Below, in pieces: positions 1-8,294 of a DNA stretch of 41,529 nt. Numbering within the stretch: position 1 is the stretch's first letter; every line of letters begins with the position of its first letter. The notes below the pieces were generated by a model. That model saw only the letters and a program-made list of their open reading frames with translations, was not told the DNA's origin and did not search any database. The DNA comes from Gemmatimonadaceae bacterium (GTDB lineage Bacteria; Gemmatimonadota; Gemmatimonadetes; Gemmatimonadales; Gemmatimonadaceae), in NCBI GenBank assembly GCA_026786185.1, contig JAJAYP010000268.1, forward strand, positions 1 through 41,529, written 5' to 3'. The translations under genes and the position numbers were made by a program.

Positions 1-120
1 ACCTAAAAAAACCAAATAAAAAATGGGGGGCCCGGTAATTTTTTTAAAACCCCCCGGGGGCTCCGCGTCCCCCCCCCCCAAACCCCCGGGGCCGGCGCCA
101 ACGGGGCGGGGGGCCCGTCG
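1..120. other. Low-complexity contig end, probable assembly artefact
   Basis: The first ~120 bases consist of homopolymer runs of A, G, T and C (for example a run of about 13 C near position 70) with no codon structure. The rest of the window is smooth high-GC coding sequence. This looks like error-rich terminal sequence of an assembled contig, not genomic DNA with a function. Bases 121-176 hold only the region downstream of the glycosylase gene, and I see nothing else there. Confidence 0.7.
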
Positions 121-176
121 TGCGTCGGTTGAAAAAGGGTGATCCGACCCGCATGATGCCCGCGCGTCAGCCCGCA

Positions 177-836
177 TCACGTCGCGTGGGCTCGCCGGAA
201 GAAATGCTTCGGCGTGGCCGATACAAATGGATCGTTGCAGACGAGAAAGCGGAGCGGCCAGTCGGCTGCCCGCGTGATGCCGATGCGGGGTGTCACGACC
301 ACGTCCTCGTCGGCAACCGGGTCTCCCGCTCGAATGATGATCGGGCCATCGCGCAACGACTCGCCACTCATGGTGCCGACGATGCCCATGGCGAGACTGA
401 GCTTGCCCGGACCATTCGTGAGATCCCGGTCGCGCATGGCCTTCGGCCGACGGCGACGCATGAGATCGAGTCCGTCCAGCGGGTGCACGGCGCGCACGAG
501 CACCGCCGCGCCGTGACCGCGCTCGCGCGTGACGGCGTTGAAGCACCAGTACATGCCGTATATCAGGTAGACGTACGCGAAGCCCGGCGGCCCGAAGAGA
601 TGCTCAGTGCGCCGAGTGAGGCCGGCGACCGCATGACATGCCGGGTCGTCGGGTCCGAGGTACGCTTCCGTCTCCACGATGCGCGCGCGGGTGGTTCCCT
701 CCGGCGTCGAACACTCCAGCACCGCACCGAGCAGATCGCGGGCGACGATGTCGGTGGCGCGATCGTAGAACCGGGCGGTGAGTGGAACGCCCGGGCGAGA
801 ACGCCGCGCGGTTCGCGCGGCGTCTCGCTGGCTCAC
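177..836 (-). CDS. DNA-3-methyladenine glycosylase (AAG/MPG family)
   Basis: This 219-residue protein matches the length and motifs of the AAG/MPG family of alkyl-base DNA glycosylases. These enzymes flip out 3-methyladenine, hypoxanthine and related lesions and cut the N-glycosidic bond as the first step of base excision repair. Visible family signatures are ARDLLGAVL near the N-terminus, RIVETEAYLGPDDPACHA (with the catalytic Glu and the Tyr that intercalates at the lesion), the FGPPGFAYVYLIYGMYWC core, and TNGPGKLSLAMGI. The start is GTG at 836 and overlaps the TGA of the upstream NYN gene as GTGA, so the two genes are probably translationally coupled. No signal peptide is present, so it acts in the cytoplasm. 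Confidence 0.93.
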   Translation of the reverse strand: MSQRDAARTARRSRPGVPLTARFYDRATDIVARDLLGAVLECSTPEGTTRARIVETEAYLGPDDPACHAVAGLTRRTEHLFGPPGFAYVYLIYGMYWCFNAVTRERGHGAAVLVRAVHPLDGLDLMRRRRPKAMRDRDLTNGPGKLSLAMGIVGTMSGESLRDGPIIIRAGDPVADEDVVVTPRIGITRAADWPLRFLVCNDPFVSATPKHFFRRAHAT

Positions 837-2755
837 GCGTCGGCGCGCGCCACGGTCTTCCTCGCCCGCGACTTCGACGCAGGCGACGACTTCTTCGTCG
901 CAGCCGACTTCTTCACCGCGGACTTTGCAGCCGGGGTGTCGGCACTCTTCTTCGCCGCGGGTTTGCGCCCACGCGGTTTTGCCGCAGCAGTCGAAGGCGC
1001 GTGTTCGACCGCCGCGACGCGTTCGATCGGAACGGACGTGATGAGCGTGCGTGCCGACGCTGCAGGGACGACGGCCACGTGCGACACGGACGGCGTCGCT
1101 CCCGCAGGGCCCACGACGCCGATGCTCAACAGATTGCTCATCAGGTCGGCCGGAGGCGCGCCAGGCCGGCCGACACGTCCGCGCCCGCCGGTGACGCCGC
1201 GAGGCCCCATGCCTCGCGGTGCCGCGGGCGTTGTCGATACGGGTGGCGCATTACTCACCGCCGACCTGGCCAGCTGCGCCGCCACCGACTCCGCCTCGGC
1301 GGCGCGGGCGATCTCGAAGTCATCGCCACGGCGCCGCAGATCGATGACGTCTCCGTCGTGCGCATCCTTGAGAATGCGGGGAAAGTTGCGGTCGCTGAGA
1401 CTCTCGCTGTCACGCGCGAGCAACTCGCGCGCCTTCGCGCGCACGACGCCCGCTCGCACGGTCTCGTCGCCCTGCGTGAGCGCCATGACGGAGCGTCGAA
1501 TGAGATCGAACGCTTCATCCCGAGTCAGCCGTTCGCCACTCGATCCGATCTGCTCGATCGATTCGCTGCGCTCGGTCCGATCAGCGCGCTCGATCCGATC
1601 GGCCACTTCGGGCCGTGGCGCACGATCGGGACGTCCGGTGCGCTCGCGTCCGCGCGGTGCGGGCGCCGCCACTGCGGCGACGAGCGGGACGGCCTCGGGT
1701 GCAGCAGATGCAACGTCGGGCTCAGCAACCAACTCGACATCGACCGGCACCTCCGTTCCCTCGGCGCGCGGGCGTTCATCATGTCCTCGACCGCGACCGC
1801 GCCGGCCGCGGCGGCCCCGGCCACCTTCGCGCTTGGCATCGGCGGCAGCGCTCGGACCTTCCACGCGCGCCGCCTCATCCGCCGCGGCGTTCTCGGCCGC
1901 GCGCACATCGCCCTTGGCACCGCTCGGCAGGCCGATCTCCAGCTGGCCATTCTCGAGCTTCGTTGCCGAGAGCAGTCCACGCTGCGTCGCATCCTGCACG
2001 AAGCGCGAGAACTTCGCCATGCCGAGGTCCTTCTCGTCGAAGGCGTTGTCGATCTCGACCATCACCTGCTTGAGTCGATCGGAGCGCATGACGTCGCCGT
2101 TGCGCTTCATGCGGCTGACCGCTTCGGTGACCAGCTCCCACGGATCCCACTTCTTGGCCGGTTCGTCGTCCGAATTCTTCACGAGGCCGGCGAGCGCGTT
2201 GTAGCTGTAGTATTCGTCGCAGTTCATGACGAGCAGGTCGCTCGACGACTCGCGGATGCCGACGCCGATGACGTACTTGCCGTATTCCTTGAGCTTCGTC
2301 ACCAGGCTCGCGAAGTCGCTGTCGCCGGAGAGCAGGATGTACGTGCCGATCTCGGGGCGCGTGAACACGAGCTCCATGGCGTCGACGGCAAGGCGGATGT
2401 CGGTGGCATTCTTCTTCGACGATCCGTAGGCGGGCGCCATGATCATGTCGATCGAGGACTCGGCGAGTGGCACGATGTACTGGGGATACCGTCGCCAGTC
2501 GGCATAGGCGCGCTGGACGGCGACCTTGCCCTTGATGATGTCCGAGCCGAGCAGGGTGCGAAGCTCCTTGCCGAGGTCGGAGCGGATTCCCATCGTCACA
2601 TTGTCGAAGTCGATGAGGAGGGCCGCATTCGGAGCGTGCATCGGCTGCGCGTAGCCGGCCGAGGACACGTGAGGCGCGCTGAGCGCCTGGGGGCCGCGGT
2701 GAATGAGCGCGGCGCCGGAGCGCGACGGACCATTCCGCGAAGAGCGTTGATTCAT
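833..2755 (-). CDS. NYN-domain (LabA/DUF88-like) protein with LOTUS/OST-HTH domain and H1-like tail
   Basis: This is a 640-residue multidomain protein. Residues ~43-190 form a NYN (PIN-like nuclease) domain, with acidic residues at LIDFDN (D49, D51), NATDIRLAVD (D119, D125) and SGDSD (D145, D147). Residues ~204-277 resemble an OST-HTH/LOTUS winged helix (starts DPWELVTEAV). An Arg/Gly stretch (311-324) and a charged low-complexity linker follow. Residues ~409-483 look like a second winged helix. The last 50 residues are a Lys/Ala-rich tail like histone H1 or bacterial AlgP/Hc1. NYN-LOTUS proteins are thought to bind or cut RNA; the target here is unknown. ATG 2755 is favoured by an AAGGGA ribosome site 4 nt upstream; M39 (2641) is an alternative. 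The gene is coupled to the downstream glycosylase gene. Confidence 0.88.
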   Translation of the reverse strand: MNQRSSRNGPSRSGAALIHRGPQALSAPHVSSAGYAQPMHAPNAALLIDFDNVTMGIRSDLGKELRTLLGSDIIKGKVAVQRAYADWRRYPQYIVPLAESSIDMIMAPAYGSSKKNATDIRLAVDAMELVFTRPEIGTYILLSGDSDFASLVTKLKEYGKYVIGVGIRESSSDLLVMNCDEYYSYNALAGLVKNSDDEPAKKWDPWELVTEAVSRMKRNGDVMRSDRLKQVMVEIDNAFDEKDLGMAKFSRFVQDATQRGLLSATKLENGQLEIGLPSGAKGDVRAAENAAADEAARVEGPSAAADAKREGGRGRRGRRGRGRGHDERPRAEGTEVPVDVELVAEPDVASAAPEAVPLVAAVAAPAPRGRERTGRPDRAPRPEVADRIERADRTERSESIEQIGSSGERLTRDEAFDLIRRSVMALTQGDETVRAGVVRAKARELLARDSESLSDRNFPRILKDAHDGDVIDLRRRGDDFEIARAAEAESVAAQLARSAVSNAPPVSTTPAAPRGMGPRGVTGGRGRVGRPGAPPADLMSNLLSIGVVGPAGATPSVSHVAVVPAASARTLITSVPIERVAAVEHAPSTAAAKPRGRKPAAKKSADTPAAKSAVKKSAATKKSSPASKSRARKTVARADA

Positions 2756-3071
2756 GCTGTCCCTTGCGTCATGCGACGCATGGTGTGAGAGCGGGCGTGC
2801 CTGCCAGGCAGTGCGGCGCCCGTGCTCTCGCCGGGAGCAATCCGCCCGACCGAAGGTGGTCGGCTAGCGCGGTGCTCGATGGCGAGGCGGTTCGCGGTGC
2901 GCACGTCGACCGGCTCGCCCCACTGCGCGACGCGCAGTATTCGAGGGCGGCACCCATCACGCCGACACCGTCATTGACCAGTCACCCCTGGCGCCGCGGG
3001 CTCCATGCTCGCGCCTCCCTGAGTGGCTGGGGGCGTAATCTATGCTGGCCCAAGGGTTTGCGGAAGGGACG
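2756..3071. other. Intergenic region between NYN gene and yjbQ
   Basis: About 316 bases separate yjbQ from the NYN gene, both on the minus strand. The short ORFs listed here on both strands have no recognisable motif. One minus-strand frame stays open up to an ATGA overlap with the NYN start, but it lacks an ATG/GTG/TTG at its upstream end. The region probably carries the NYN promoter, although I cannot point to a convincing -35/-10 pair. Confidence 0.4.
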
Positions 3072-3494
3072 TCACATTCCCATCGCCTTGTAGATCACGC
3101 GCTTCGGGCGCTGGCCATCCCATTCTCCATAGAATACGCGTTGCCATGGACCGAGATCGAGACGTCCGTCGGTGACGGGCACGATCACCTCGTGTCCCAA
3201 GGTGAGTGACCGCAGGTGCGCCGCCGCGTTGTCTTCACCCGTTCCACTGTTGTGCCGGTAGAGCTCCGGCGTCCACGGCGCGATGCGGCCCTCGAGCCAT
3301 TCGAGGATGTCAGCCCACAGGCCGGGCTCGTGATCATTGACGAAGACGGAGGCGGAGATGTGCATGGCCGACACGAGGACCATGCCCTCGCTGATCATCG
3401 CGTGCGCCCGGCACGCCTCGACGTCGTCCGTGATGTCGATGATCGTCTGCCGATCTTTCGTATCGAACGTGCGATAGCTCGTGAAGGTGCGCAT
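3072..3494 (-). CDS. YjbQ/UPF0047 family protein (secondary thiamine-phosphate synthase type)
   Basis: This is a 140-residue UPF0047/YjbQ protein. Members form compact trimers, and E. coli YjbQ has weak thiamine-phosphate synthase activity; the true role is unsettled. Family landmarks are GMVLVSAMHISASVFVNDHE (with the conserved His), the TGEDNAAAHLRSLTLGHEV block, and the C-terminal LGPWQRVFYGEWDGQRPKR. The ORF track extends to 3725, but the extra 77 residues are out-of-character shadow sequence of the divergent kinase gene. ATG 3494 begins MRTFTSYRTF and fits the family length. It is transcribed divergently from the histidine kinase. A thiE-like gene lies far away in the window, with no sign of co-regulation. 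Confidence 0.88.
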   Translation of the reverse strand: MRTFTSYRTFDTKDRQTIIDITDDVEACRAHAMISEGMVLVSAMHISASVFVNDHEPGLWADILEWLEGRIAPWTPELYRHNSGTGEDNAAAHLRSLTLGHEVIVPVTDGRLDLGPWQRVFYGEWDGQRPKRVIYKAMGM

Positions 3495-3522
3495 GACGAT
3501 GCGTTCAAGATGAACAGGGTGG

Positions 3523-3550
3523 TTGATGCACGAGGTGGCCTGTATGTTAT
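3523..3550 (+). promoter_or_regulatory. Candidate sigma-70 type promoter for the NtrY-like operon
   Basis: TTGATG (3523-3528) is followed after 16 bp by TGTTAT (3545-3550). This would place the transcription start near 3557, upstream of the GTG start at 3589. The match is moderate and rests on reading alone. If correct, it excludes the longer start at 3523. Confidence 0.35.
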
Positions 3551-3588
3551 CGCGAAACCTCCCTTCCGAACGCCCGTACGGAGATGCA

Positions 3589-4830
3589 GTGAAGCAGGTC
3601 GGCTTTCGCGCCCGTCTATTTCTCATTCTGCTGGGCTTCGCCCTCATTCCCACGGTCGTGCTGGCTGTCGCGTGGGAGCTGACGGTGGTCGCTGCGCTAC
3701 CGCTGCTCGGCACCACTCCGGCCATGGAGCGGATCGCCGAGACCGGCAGGCGCGCCTCCGAGTCCGTGGAGGGCGCGCCGCTGAGTGCGGCACAGCGTGC
3801 ACTGCTGATCGACCATCAACGGGCGCTCCGCGAAGGACTGCTGCATGCGAGGCAGATGGAGTTCCTCATGACGCGGCGGGCGCCCGTGGTGGCCGCGATC
3901 GTGGCGCTGGCAGCGGCACTGCTGATGGGGTTGGTGGCATCTCGGGTGGCGGGACATCTGAGCCGGAATCTGAGCCGGCCGCTCAGTGAACTCGTGGGGT
4001 GGACGGCGATGATCAGCCGGGGCGATGCGCTACCGGACGGGCCGCCGACCAAGGGCGCGCCGGAATTCGTCATGCTGCGTAACCGGATGCGTGCGATGGC
4101 GACGGAGCTGCGGCAGGGGCGTGTCCGCGCGCTGGAGGCGGAGCGCGCTACCGCGCTGCGCGAATCGGCGCGACAGGTGGCGCACGAGCTGAAGAATCCG
4201 CTGACGCCGATCCGCTTCGCGATCGCGCGCCTGCGACGTGAGGCGCCCCATACGCTGGCCGAGACGGTCGATGTGCTCGAGATCGAATCGAAGCGTCTGG
4301 AGGAGATGGCGCGCAGCTTTGCGCAGTTCGGACGGCTGCCCGAGGGACCGCAGGCGCCGGTCGACCTCGGCGAGCTGGTGCGAGCCACGACGCGCACGGC
4401 GGTACCGGCGGAGACCCCGCTCGCCGTGCTCGTGGACAGCGACGTACCGATGGTTCCCGGGCATGTGGATGCCCTTGGACGTGCGCTGACGAACGTGCTG
4501 CTGAACGCCGTGGAGGCGAGTCCTTCCAACGCGCCGGTTCGCGTCACCGTGCGGCGCGCGACGCACGACGGCCGCGCGATGGTGGAGGTCGCGGTACACG
4601 ACAGCGGCTCCGGAATCCCGCCAGCGAGGCTGGACAGCATCTGGGAGCCATATGTGACGCACAAGGCGGGCGGCACGGGTCTCGGACTCGCGATCGTGCG
4701 GCAGACATTGATCGCGCACGAAGGCGCGGTGGCTGCGGAGAGCGCGACCGGAAACGGAACGACGATCAGACTATTTCTGCCGGTCGAGACACTGGCAATC
4801 ACGCTGGAGATGTCGGCACATGGCGATTGA
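3589..4830 (+). CDS. NtrY-like membrane sensor histidine kinase
   Basis: This is a 413-residue sensor kinase. A first membrane segment (LFLILLGFALIPTVVLAVAW) is followed by a short extracytoplasmic region and a second membrane segment (VVAAIVALAAALLMGLVA). Then come a HAMP-like linker (LSRPLSELVGW), a HisKA domain with phospho-acceptor His in VAHELKNPLTPI, and an ATPase domain with N box NVLLNAVEA, G1 DSGSGIP and G2 GGTGLGLAI. The HELKNPLTPI form is typical of NtrY-type kinases, which partner sigma-54 activators, and such an activator lies two genes downstream. I chose GTG 3589 because GGAG sits 5 nt upstream; the ORF track's 3523 start would place 22 extra residues before a promoter-like sequence. 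Its stop overlaps the next gene by 11 nt. The signal sensed is unknown. Confidence 0.9.
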   Translation: MKQVGFRARLFLILLGFALIPTVVLAVAWELTVVAALPLLGTTPAMERIAETGRRASESVEGAPLSAAQRALLIDHQRALREGLLHARQMEFLMTRRAPVVAAIVALAAALLMGLVASRVAGHLSRNLSRPLSELVGWTAMISRGDALPDGPPTKGAPEFVMLRNRMRAMATELRQGRVRALEAERATALRESARQVAHELKNPLTPIRFAIARLRREAPHTLAETVDVLEIESKRLEEMARSFAQFGRLPEGPQAPVDLGELVRATTRTAVPAETPLAVLVDSDVPMVPGHVDALGRALTNVLLNAVEASPSNAPVRVTVRRATHDGRAMVEVAVHDSGSGIPPARLDSIWEPYVTHKAGGTGLGLAIVRQTLIAHEGAVAAESATGNGTTIRLFLPVETLAITLEMSAHGD

Positions 4831-5092
4831 TGGCGTTCTGGTACCGATCGTGATGTTCAGCATGATTCCCGTGGTCGCGATCGGCGTCCCGATTGCGCGT
4901 GCCTATGCACGGCGGCTCGAATCCAGGCCCGTGGCGGCCATTCCCTCCGATGTCTCGGCGCGACTCGAGCGCATCGAGCAGGCGGTGGACGCCATCGCCA
5001 TCGAGATGGAGCGAGTGTCGGAGGGTCAGCGCTTCACGACGAAGCTGCTGTCCGAGCGCGCGGGGCTGCCGGCGTCGTCCGGCGGGAGCTGA
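4820..5092 (+). CDS. Small membrane-anchored protein with short coiled coil, unknown function
   Basis: This 90-residue protein has one N-terminal hydrophobic segment (VLVPIVMFSMIPVVAIGVPIA). A cytoplasmic-looking helix follows with heptad-like spacing (ARLERIEQAVDAIAIEMERV) and a Ser/Gly-rich end. I do not recognise a named family. It is wedged between the histidine kinase (11-nt overlap) and its response regulator (9-nt gap), so it must be co-transcribed with them. A role as an accessory or adaptor of the two-component pair is inference from position. Codon use matches its neighbours. Confidence 0.75.
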   Translation: MAIDGVLVPIVMFSMIPVVAIGVPIARAYARRLESRPVAAIPSDVSARLERIEQAVDAIAIEMERVSEGQRFTTKLLSERAGLPASSGGS

Positions 5093-5101
5093 CCCGACGC
5101 G

Positions 5102-6481
5102 ATGTCGAGCGTCCTGATCGTCGACGACGAGCCGAACATCCGTCGCATGGTGGGCGCACTCCTCGTGAGCGAAGGCTACGAGGTGCGTGACGCGGCAGAA
5201 GGCGCGGTGGGTCTGCAACGCATCGCCGAGAGTTGTCCGGATGTCGTGTTGCTCGACCTGATGATTCCGGGAGAGCTGGACGGATTGGCGACGCTGGCGC
5301 GGCTGCGCGAGAGCGTCCCCGACGTGCCGGTGATCATGATGAGCGGCAAGGCCGGGCTCAGCGACGCCGTGAAGGCGACGAAGCTGGGCGCCTTCAATTT
5401 CCTCGAGAAGCCGCTGTCGCCGGAGGGCGTGCTGCTCGCGCTCGCGTCGGCGCTCGAGCTTCGGCGCGTGCGACGCGAGGCTCGCGCGCTGCGCGAGGAT
5501 CTCGGGCTGGCAGGCGAGATGATCGGCCGGAGTCCGGGGATGGATCGCGTGCGCGAGATGATCTCGCGAATCGCACCGACGGACGCGCGTGTGCTGATCA
5601 CCGGAGAATCCGGCACGGGCAAGGAGCTCGTGGCGTCCGCCATCCACTTCGGCAGTGCGCGGAGGGAGCGGCCGTTCGTGCGGGTGAACTGCGCTGCCAT
5701 TCCCCGCGACCTGGTGGAGAGCGAGATGTTCGGCCACGAGAAGGGCGCGTTCACCGGCGCAACGGACCGTCGCATCGGCCGCTTCGAGCTGGCGCACACG
5801 GGCACGCTCTTCCTCGACGAAGTCGGTGACCTCGGGTCGGAGGCGCAGGCCAAGTTGCTTCGCGCCATCGAGGCGAAGGAGATCGAGCGCGTGGGCGGCG
5901 GCAAGTCCATTCGCGTGGACGTTCGCATCGTGAGTGCCACGAACCGCGATCTCACGCGTGCGGTGGTGGACGGCAACTTTCGCGACGACCTGCTCTTTCG
6001 CTTGAACGTCATTCCGCTTCAACTGCCACCACTTCGGGACCGTCCCGACGACATTCCCATACTCGTCGCGCACTTCTCCGCGCTGCACCGGGCACGCACT
6101 GGTCGACAGCCGCCGCAGTGGACGGCGGGTGCGCTGTCGCTCCTGGCGCAATACCGGTGGCCCGGCAATGTGCGTGAGTTGGCGAACATCGTGGAGCGGC
6201 TCGCCATCCTGCATGCCGGCGCCGACGTGGATGAGCGCGACGTGCGTGCGGTGCTGCCGATGGATGGCGGGGCGCGCCGCGCCGATGCGCCGCTGCCAGA
6301 CCCCTCGCTCCTCGATGAGTCGCTCACCGACACACTCGACGCGCACGAGCGGACGTTGATCGCGCGCGCGTTGTCCGCGGCGGGTGGGAACGTCGCCGAG
6401 GCCTCACGTCGGCTCAGGACCGATCGGGCGAACCTGTACCGGCGGATGCGGCGGCTCGGCATTCCCATCGGCGACGAATGA
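5102..6481 (+). CDS. NtrC/NtrX-family sigma-54-dependent response regulator
   Basis: This is a 459-residue transcriptional activator with the standard three-domain plan. The receiver domain (1-120) has the acidic pair DDE at 8-10, phospho-acceptor D52 in VVLLDLMIPG, and a conserved Lys in FLEKPL. The AAA+ domain (~140-380) has Walker A GESGTGKE, the sigma-54 contact loop GAFTGA, Walker B TLFLDEVGDL and the arginine-finger region FRDDLLFRLNV. The C-terminal Fis-type helix-turn-helix ends in GGNVAEASRRLRTDRANLYRRM. It would activate sigma-54 promoters when phosphorylated by the kinase two genes upstream. In proteobacteria NtrYX pairs affect nitrogen, redox and envelope responses; the gene content here favours the envelope, which is inference. 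I found no convincing -24/-12 site in the window. Confidence 0.93.
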   Translation: MSSVLIVDDEPNIRRMVGALLVSEGYEVRDAAEGAVGLQRIAESCPDVVLLDLMIPGELDGLATLARLRESVPDVPVIMMSGKAGLSDAVKATKLGAFNFLEKPLSPEGVLLALASALELRRVRREARALREDLGLAGEMIGRSPGMDRVREMISRIAPTDARVLITGESGTGKELVASAIHFGSARRERPFVRVNCAAIPRDLVESEMFGHEKGAFTGATDRRIGRFELAHTGTLFLDEVGDLGSEAQAKLLRAIEAKEIERVGGGKSIRVDVRIVSATNRDLTRAVVDGNFRDDLLFRLNVIPLQLPPLRDRPDDIPILVAHFSALHRARTGRQPPQWTAGALSLLAQYRWPGNVRELANIVERLAILHAGADVDERDVRAVLPMDGGARRADAPLPDPSLLDESLTDTLDAHERTLIARALSAAGGNVAEASRRLRTDRANLYRRMRRLGIPIGDE

Positions 6482-6590
6482 GCGGCAACGGCACCGGCGA
6501 CCTCCTGACGCGTCGGGGGGTATGACCGCGAATTCCTCGTGCCCGCTGCGTGAACGCCACGCGGCCCCCGAACCCCATTCCCCGCCCTTC

Positions 6591-8291
6591 ATGCGGACCT
6601 TCGCGCTCACCGCCGGACTGCTGTTCGTGCCACTGTTCGTGTCGGCGCAGGTGGATACAGCGGTGGCGGGTGCGCGCCTGCCGCACGAGGTGGCCCGCGA
6701 AGTGGCCGCCCTGTTCAACGCCACGACGACGCTGCGCGCCACTGACCGCACGGTGATTCCGGCGGGGCGCGACGTACCCGGCGATGTGGCGGTGCTGAAC
6801 GGACCGCTGATCATCGAGGGGCATGTGGCGGGTCGCGTGCTGGTGATCAATGCGGACGTGCTGCTGCGTCCGGGGGCGCGGATCGACGGAGACCTGCTCG
6901 TGGTGGGCGGCGAGGTCGAGGGGCGCGAGAATGCAACGATCGGCGGCGAACTGCGCATTTATCGTCCGGCACTTCGCTATGTCATGGAAGCCGAACGGAT
7001 GAGGGTATCGGCGGAGGAGCCACGCGCGCCGGAGGACTGGTGGCGGAGATTCGAGCGTCGGCGCCATGCCAACACGAACCGCCTCGAGATCGCAAATGCG
7101 GGCGTGTACAATCGCGTGGAAGGCCTGCCGGTCCGCGTCGGTCCGGTGCTCTACCGGGATCAGGGTTGGGGGCATCTGCGATTCGCGGCCAACGCGATCG
7201 TGCGGACGGGCAGCAGTTTCTCGTCGTCGTCGCCCGACGTGGGCCACACGGTCCTCGGCGAGCTTCGGGTGGGACGGCGATACGGCGTGACGCTCGGCGG
7301 GCGGCTGTACGACCAGATCGAGGGTGTCGAGACATGGCAGTTGAGCAACGCGGAAGTCGGGCTCGCGTCGTTCTTCTTCAATCGCGACTATCGTGATTAT
7401 TTCGGGCGACATGGCGGCCAGCTCTTCGCCGCGCTGCGCGCGACGGAGAACGCCGACCTCACCGTGTCGTACGCCGATGAACGGTGGCGATCACGCGAGG
7501 CACGCGATCCGCCAGCGCTGTTCAACAACGGGCGCGCGTGGCGCGCCAATCCGGAGCTGGATGCCGGTCGATTTCACGTAGCCAACCTCACCATGAGGGT
7601 GGATACCCGAAACGACACGTTCAACCCGTGGGCGGGATGGTATCTGCTCGCGGATTACGAGCGTGGCACCGGAGTGATCGAGCGTGCGGGCCCCGTTTCT
7701 CCCGGCGTGCGTGCCGTCCCGAGCGGGTCGACACGATATCAACGCGTCTTCCTCGATCTGCGACGGTATAATCGCATCAGTCCCAGCTCGGCGCTCAACG
7801 TGCGCGGCGTGCTGGGTGGATGGGTGAGCGGGGATCCGCTTCCTCTCGAACGGCGGCTCTCGATCGATGGACCCGGCACCGTACCGGGATTCGACTTCCG
7901 CTCGGCAGGGGACAACGACGTGGGCACCTGCGCGTCGTCGAGCGCGCCGGCCGGCCGGCCGGCGCAGTGTGAGCGGATCGCGCTGGCGCAGCTCGAATAT
8001 CGGAGCGATCTGCGCATCTCGTTCTCGGAGCGGCGCGCCGGCGAGAGGCGGACGCGGTTTCGCGTCGACGGGGCGTGGATCTTTTTCGCGGACGCGGGGC
8101 GCGGCTGGCTGGTGAATGCACCCGGTAGCCCGCTCAACATCGGGCGCCACGACTTTCCGGCGTTGTCGACGTACCGCACCGATCTCGGTGCGGGACTCGA
8201 CTTCGGTGTCGTCGGTGTCTACGCGGCGAAGGCACTGTCGGTATCGCGGGAGCCGTTGAACGTGTTCCTTCGCGTCCGTCACCGCTTCTAG
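6591..8291 (+). CDS. Outer-membrane beta-barrel protein with bactofilin-like N-terminal repeat
   Basis: This is a 566-residue exported protein. A signal peptide (MRTFALTAGLLFVPLFVSAQ) is followed by a short helix. Residues ~55-123 repeat short V/I-G turns (GDVAVLNGPLIIEGHVAG, ADVLLRPGARIDGDLLVV) like the beta-helical fold of bactofilin/polymer-forming proteins. The rest is Arg/Tyr-rich alternating beta structure ending FLRVRHRF, a terminal Phe typical of BAM-inserted barrels. The C-terminal part resembles the Omp85/surface-antigen barrel but has no visible POTRA domain. The start at 6591 is chosen for the signal peptide; ATG 6522 has a better ribosome site (GGGGGG) and would add 23 residues. 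It is co-directional with the NtrYX-like genes and the DUF4390-like gene. Function unknown. Confidence 0.8.
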   Translation: MRTFALTAGLLFVPLFVSAQVDTAVAGARLPHEVAREVAALFNATTTLRATDRTVIPAGRDVPGDVAVLNGPLIIEGHVAGRVLVINADVLLRPGARIDGDLLVVGGEVEGRENATIGGELRIYRPALRYVMEAERMRVSAEEPRAPEDWWRRFERRRHANTNRLEIANAGVYNRVEGLPVRVGPVLYRDQGWGHLRFAANAIVRTGSSFSSSSPDVGHTVLGELRVGRRYGVTLGGRLYDQIEGVETWQLSNAEVGLASFFFNRDYRDYFGRHGGQLFAALRATENADLTVSYADERWRSREARDPPALFNNGRAWRANPELDAGRFHVANLTMRVDTRNDTFNPWAGWYLLADYERGTGVIERAGPVSPGVRAVPSGSTRYQRVFLDLRRYNRISPSSALNVRGVLGGWVSGDPLPLERRLSIDGPGTVPGFDFRSAGDNDVGTCASSSAPAGRPAQCERIALAQLEYRSDLRISFSERRAGERRTRFRVDGAWIFFADAGRGWLVNAPGSPLNIGRHDFPALSTYRTDLGAGLDFGVVGVYAAKALSVSREPLNVFLRVRHRF

Positions 8292-8294
8292 CGC

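Noticed and set aside
120-2788. Long plus-strand ORFs (694 aa at 120-2204 and 668 aa at 782-2788)
   Set aside because: They are shadows of the glycosylase and NYN genes on the minus strand. Their translations are Arg/Ala/Ser-rich without motifs, whereas the minus-strand products show clear families.
2756-2990. Open minus-strand frame ending in an ATGA overlap with the NYN start, with a protein-like RILRVAQWGEPVDV segment
   Set aside because: No ATG, GTG or TTG lies at its upstream end and no family is recognisable. Long open frames arise by chance at this GC content.
4799-6346. 515-aa minus-strand ORF
   Set aside because: Antisense shadow of the sigma-54 response regulator gene; its His/Arg-rich translation has no domain.
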